From Pseudobdellovibrionaceae bacterium (GTDB lineage Bacteria > Bdellovibrionota > Bdellovibrionia > Bdellovibrionales > Bdellovibrionaceae), in assembly GCA_019637915.1 (NCBI GenBank), contig JAHBUV010000001.1, forward strand, positions 1,458,565-1,522,564: a stretch of DNA of 64,000 nt. The letters run 5' to 3'. Each line of letters opens with the position of its first letter. Position 1 is the stretch's first letter. The position numbers and the translations under genes were made by a program. This document shows positions 61,461 to 64,000 of the stretch, one piece after another. Under the pieces are notes generated by a model. It searched no databases. It saw nothing but the letters and a program-made list of their open reading frames with translations, and had not been told where the DNA came from.

Positions 61461-61556
61461 AAAGGGGTCTCCTTTGTGTGAAACCTCGTCCGCCTTGAGT
61501 GGTAGGAGAGGATTTGAATTTTGTAGCGCCTCGGCTTTGCCGTGGGCGGTTAGAAC

Positions 61557-63404
61557 CTAAAGACCGATGTCCGGCCCGCGCCCGCGATCTTTGCCAAGAC
61601 CGCTCGGCTCAAAGGGCCTGACTTCAATGGCGAACGGGTCCAGCCGGCGTTTCACTTCGTGAAGCGCCTGGGCGTCCCGTTCGTGGCGCTCCGCTCTCGC
61701 GGATTGCGCCATGTGAACTTCGGTGATGTGCGAATGCAGAGCCAGAATCTCGTCAAGCCTGCGATCCGATCCGCCGTCACCGAAAAGGACCAGTGTGCTC
61801 GCGTCTTGGTGACGCTCGCTCATGCTTTGCGCCTTGAAGAGCGCAAAGCTGATCACGTCCGGGAACACCAACAGCCGTTTGGACTTGTTCAGAGACTCGT
61901 GGAAAACGCCCGCCGGATTCCCGTGGCGTTTGGCTTTCCACTTGCCGCCTGTGTCTTCCCTGAACTCAAGGGCTGAGTCGCCCTTTTCGTTCATCATCCA
62001 CAGGCTGCCGTTCTCATCCGCGAACACGCCCTTATGCTGGGAGAGCACCTTTTCGGCCTTGGCGGGTACGCCCTCGGCCTGCAAAACCCGGCGAAGCGCG
62101 TGCGCGGTTTTGTCCCGCGCCGCCTTCGGCTTCGGAATGTAAAACGACTGATAACCGCGCTTGTAATCCCCCATGACCTGCTCCAGAAGGAGCAGGCGCG
62201 GGTTCTTGTTGATCTTCGCCAAGGCACGCACATAGTTCGTCTCGTCGTGGATCGCCACGAACTGCACGATGCCGCCGCGCTGATCGTTCTTTGTGTTCGT
62301 CCAGGTGTTGCCGTCGATCACAACGAACGGGCGACCTTTGAGCACGGTTTTGCCCTCGGCGTTCACCTCGGTCCGGATTTTGTGCTCGCGGCAGTAATCC
62401 AGAATCTTCAGGTTCTTCGCCTTCTTCAGTTCCGAATACAGAGGACCGCCGCGCTCATCAAAAACAGCAGGCAGATCAGCGTCAGTGGAACGACGGTCGA
62501 TCTTCGTAAATTTGCCGTAATCCTTTTTTCCATCTCCGCGATAGCTTCTTGATTCCAGTAGTAGATCGCTCGCAGTTCCCAGAGGATTTCCTTTTCCGTC
62601 AAAGGCTGCTCGCACATCCCCGCGCAGTTGCTCCCGAAGTCCTGGCACTTTTGCGAATTTTGCATCGTTCTCCTCGAAGGCTTTCATCAGCCCGTCTTTG
62701 TCGAAGTTTTTCCCGAGCGAGCGCCCACGGATCGCCTTCTTGTCGCCGTAACTGTAGCTGATGTTCTTCGGCTCCACGCGGCCGCGCACGCCCAGCTCAT
62801 CCAAGATGCCGACGTATTCATCGAAGGTCGTGCTCGCCGCCCTTGCGAAATCGACCTTCTGAATCAGGTCGGCGTACCAGGAATTCTTTCCGCGCTTGAC
62901 CATTTCACGCACTTGCTTGGGCATATTCACGTCGGGCTCTTTGACCCTCTTTCCCATCTCGGAAAGACCATTCTCCCGGCAGATCGCGTTGCTGATCTCG
63001 TGCAGCCGTTGAATGTTCTTTTTCTTCGTGTCGAGTATCTTTCCGGTCTCCGAGTTGACCGTGCAGATCACGATATGGTTGTGGATATGCCCCTTGTCCG
63101 TGTGAGTCGTCACCCAGGCCATGTGGCCGGGAGCCCACTTCTCGGCAAGCTCGCGCCCCATTTGGTTGTACTTCTCCGGCGCGTGAAGTTTGCTCTCGCT
63201 CGGCGACCACGATTGGATGATCGTGCGCGAAAGAACCTTCAAGTTCTTCCGCGGAAAACGGGCGTGTTCCGCCTCCATTTCCTTCAGCATCTCTTCGCTC
63301 GCGCCTTCCGGTTCATTTTCAACGGAGGGTGACGACCGCTCTTTCGAGATGTACTTCTTCAAGCCCTGCGGAGAGTTCACGCGCTCAATTCTTACGAACG
63401 CCAC
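61557..63404 (-). CDS. Relaxase (MobP/VirD2-type) with primase/Toprim-like C-terminal region
   Basis: A 615-residue mobilization nuclease. The N-terminal relaxase domain has Tyr18 (KKYISKE), the central LAEKWAPGHMAWVTTHTDKG and the metal-binding His triad HIHNH (residues 106-110), so it likely nicks oriT and attaches to the 5' end. A linker of about 150 residues follows. At about 340-560, GRPFVVIDGNTWTN, DQRGGIVQFVAIHDETNYVRAL and FPDVISFALFKAQ, TLVLFGDGGSDRRL resemble the primase/Toprim tails fused to some relaxases, though the classical acidic Toprim motif is not clear. It overlaps mobC by 20 bp. Confidence 0.85.
   Translation of the reverse strand: MAFVRIERVNSPQGLKKYISKERSSPSVENEPEGASEEMLKEMEAEHARFPRKNLKVLSRTIIQSWSPSESKLHAPEKYNQMGRELAEKWAPGHMAWVTTHTDKGHIHNHIVICTVNSETGKILDTKKKNIQRLHEISNAICRENGLSEMGKRVKEPDVNMPKQVREMVKRGKNSWYADLIQKVDFARAASTTFDEYVGILDELGVRGRVEPKNISYSYGDKKAIRGRSLGKNFDKDGLMKAFEENDAKFAKVPGLREQLRGDVRAAFDGKGNPLGTASDLLLESRSYRGDGKKDYGKFTKIDRRSTDADLPAVFDERGGPLYSELKKAKNLKILDYCREHKIRTEVNAEGKTVLKGRPFVVIDGNTWTNTKNDQRGGIVQFVAIHDETNYVRALAKINKNPRLLLLEQVMGDYKRGYQSFYIPKPKAARDKTAHALRRVLQAEGVPAKAEKVLSQHKGVFADENGSLWMMNEKGDSALEFREDTGGKWKAKRHGNPAGVFHESLNKSKRLLVFPDVISFALFKAQSMSERHQDASTLVLFGDGGSDRRLDEILALHSHITEVHMAQSARAERHERDAQALHEVKRRLDPFAIEVRPFEPSGLGKDRGRGPDIGL
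62426..62665 (-). CDS. Possible nested gene for a small membrane protein inside the relaxase gene
   Basis: A 79-residue frame on the relaxase strand but out of frame. ATG 62665 is preceded by GAGGAG at 4-base spacing. The product has a charged helix (LTEKEILWELRAIYYWNQEAIAEMEKRI) whose parts are well formed, then one hydrophobic helix (VVPLTLICLLFLMSAAVLCI). It lies over the least conserved linker of the relaxase. RSF1010 encodes MobB, also a membrane-associated mobilization protein, in the same nested way. Could still be chance. Confidence 0.45.
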   Translation of the reverse strand: MQNSQKCQDFGSNCAGMCEQPLTEKEILWELRAIYYWNQEAIAEMEKRITANLRRSTVVPLTLICLLFLMSAAVLCIRN

Positions 63405-63741
63405 GGTTCACTCCCATTTGATGCCGAAGGCTGACGATTTCCGCCAGGATTCCGTTGAAGGATTGGCTCCATCCGCTCATGAGGCCCGAGTTGATTTTGT
63501 GCGCGATCTGGTTCAGGTTGTTCCCGATCCGCTTCAACTCGGCGATGATGTGGTCGGCATCTTCCCTGGTGAAAAGGGGGTTCTCCAGGTCGAAGCGGTT
63601 GAACGTGTTCTGTTTCAGGATGTCGGGGATCGAAAGCCCCAGTGCCAGCTTCATTTTCTGAATCCGCTTGTACTCGCTTTCCGTGAAGCGAACGCACGAA
63701 GCGGGAAGCCGTTTGCTCTTATTTTCCACAGCGTTTTCCAC
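63385..63741 (-). CDS. mobC: MobC-like relaxosome accessory protein
   Basis: A 118-residue protein. RFTESEYKRIQKMKLALG is the ribbon-helix-helix start and AELKRIGNNLNQIAHKINSGLM is the signature of MobC (PF05713), which helps open oriT DNA and recruits the relaxase. Its end overlaps the relaxase start by 20 bp. The nic site (oriT) would be expected upstream, near 63742-63860, but I could not recognise it by eye. Confidence 0.9.
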   Translation of the reverse strand: MENAVENKSKRLPASCVRFTESEYKRIQKMKLALGLSIPDILKQNTFNRFDLENPLFTREDADHIIAELKRIGNNLNQIAHKINSGLMSGWSQSFNGILAEIVSLRHQMGVNRGVRKN

Positions 63742-63855
63742 CCTTGGTTCTCCTCTTTTGAGTGAGCTTTGGTGGCCGCGTTTTGTCGTAGGCCAAAATC
63801 TCTTTTTCTGCTTTCCCTCCGCAAAGTGCGGTCGGGCCGTTCCGTTGCGGGCGAC

Positions 63856-64000
63856 TTATTTGAAAGCGGCGAAGATCGCTTTGAAAATCGTGGTGAGCCA
63901 GCCCTTGACCTCTTCCTGATCCACTCCCGTTTCCGTCGCGGCTTTCGCCGCATCCTGAACGGTCGCGTGCAGCTCGCCTACGGCGTGCGCCACTTCCTCG
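63856..64000 (-). CDS. C-terminal part of an unknown mobile-element protein (runs off the right edge)
   Basis: The minus-strand frame is open from the window edge to a TAA at 63856, giving 47 residues: an amphipathic helical region (ELHATVQDAAKAATETGVD) and a short end with KGWLTTIFKAIFAAFK, a basic amphipathic helix. It follows the leftward order of the mobile-element genes. Family cannot be judged from the fragment. Confidence 0.45.
   Translation of the reverse strand, partial: EEVAHAVGELHATVQDAAKAATETGVDQEEVKGWLTTIFKAIFAAFK

Larger units (their letters stand above)
59192..64000. mobile_element. Integrative and mobilizable element, left part (right end outside window)
   Basis: Tyrosine integrase, excisionase-like protein, accessory protein, relaxase with primase-like tail and MobC, all leftward and partly overlapping, form a compact mobilization module. 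The integrase is the outermost gene, so the left junction probably lies within 59192-59500. No coupling protein, mating-pair or replication gene is in view; these may lie beyond 64000 or be supplied by a helper. Confidence 0.8.

Overview
The window reads as part of a chromosome from a GC-rich Bdellovibrionota (Bdellovibrio-like) bacterium. The evidence is a TIGR02147/DUF4423-type regulator coupled to a small secreted protein (50.1-50.9 kb), many signal-peptide proteins and lipoproteins of no known family, a cluster of three trypsin-like exported proteases, and a lexA gene preceded by a box close to the TTAC-N3-GTAA motif that I recall being reported for Bdellovibrio LexA. The lineage is inferred; no rRNA gene is present. 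I saw no rRNA, tRNA or CRISPR array.

Layout. 1-13.8 kb: housekeeping and envelope genes (PBP4-type carboxypeptidase, ankyrin protein, DEAD-box helicase, fatty acid desaturase, poly(A) polymerase, transketolase, adenosine deaminase, prolyl aminopeptidase) ending in three tandem trypsin-like proteases. 13.7-26.4 kb: a chorismate and menaquinone block. menF-menD-menH run left, aroF-ubiE run right, then rpsD and a Cys/Gln/Ser-rich exported protein, and then aroB, a 968-residue fused AroA-AroK-AroD-AroE protein and aroC, all leftward. 26.4-46.5 kb: ung, an HPF-like protein, exported hydrolases, lexA, mscL, an RRM protein, rsmG, a FUSC membrane protein, a TetR regulator with a clear operator, proS, a ChaA-type antiporter, and DUF2239 and DUF1275 genes flanked by palindromic repeats. 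46.5-54 kb: a more AT-rich accessory stretch with a near-exact 441-bp duplication, a truncated gene copy, REP-like palindromes and small exported proteins. 54-59.2 kb: a LysM/outer-membrane protein and a 1361-residue Ig/FnIII/LamG lipoprotein in one operon. 59.5-64 kb: one end of an integrative mobilizable element (tyrosine integrase, excisionase-like protein, relaxase, MobC) that runs off the right edge.

The main discovery candidate is the shikimate locus. AroB sits directly before a single polypeptide carrying EPSP synthase, shikimate kinase, type I dehydroquinase and shikimate dehydrogenase. This is the domain order of the fungal pentafunctional AROM protein, split only by an 8-bp gene overlap. 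With aroF and aroC the window encodes all seven steps to chorismate, and the nearby menF, menD, menH and ubiE use that product for menaquinone.

Other points of note are two hairpins that bury Shine-Dalgarno sequences, a possible small membrane-protein gene nested inside the relaxase gene, a flagellar-hook-like core domain in a non-flagellar membrane-anchored protein, paired CCGG-centred operators over the DUF2239 promoter, and signs of gene conversion among the proteases and among the duplicated genes.
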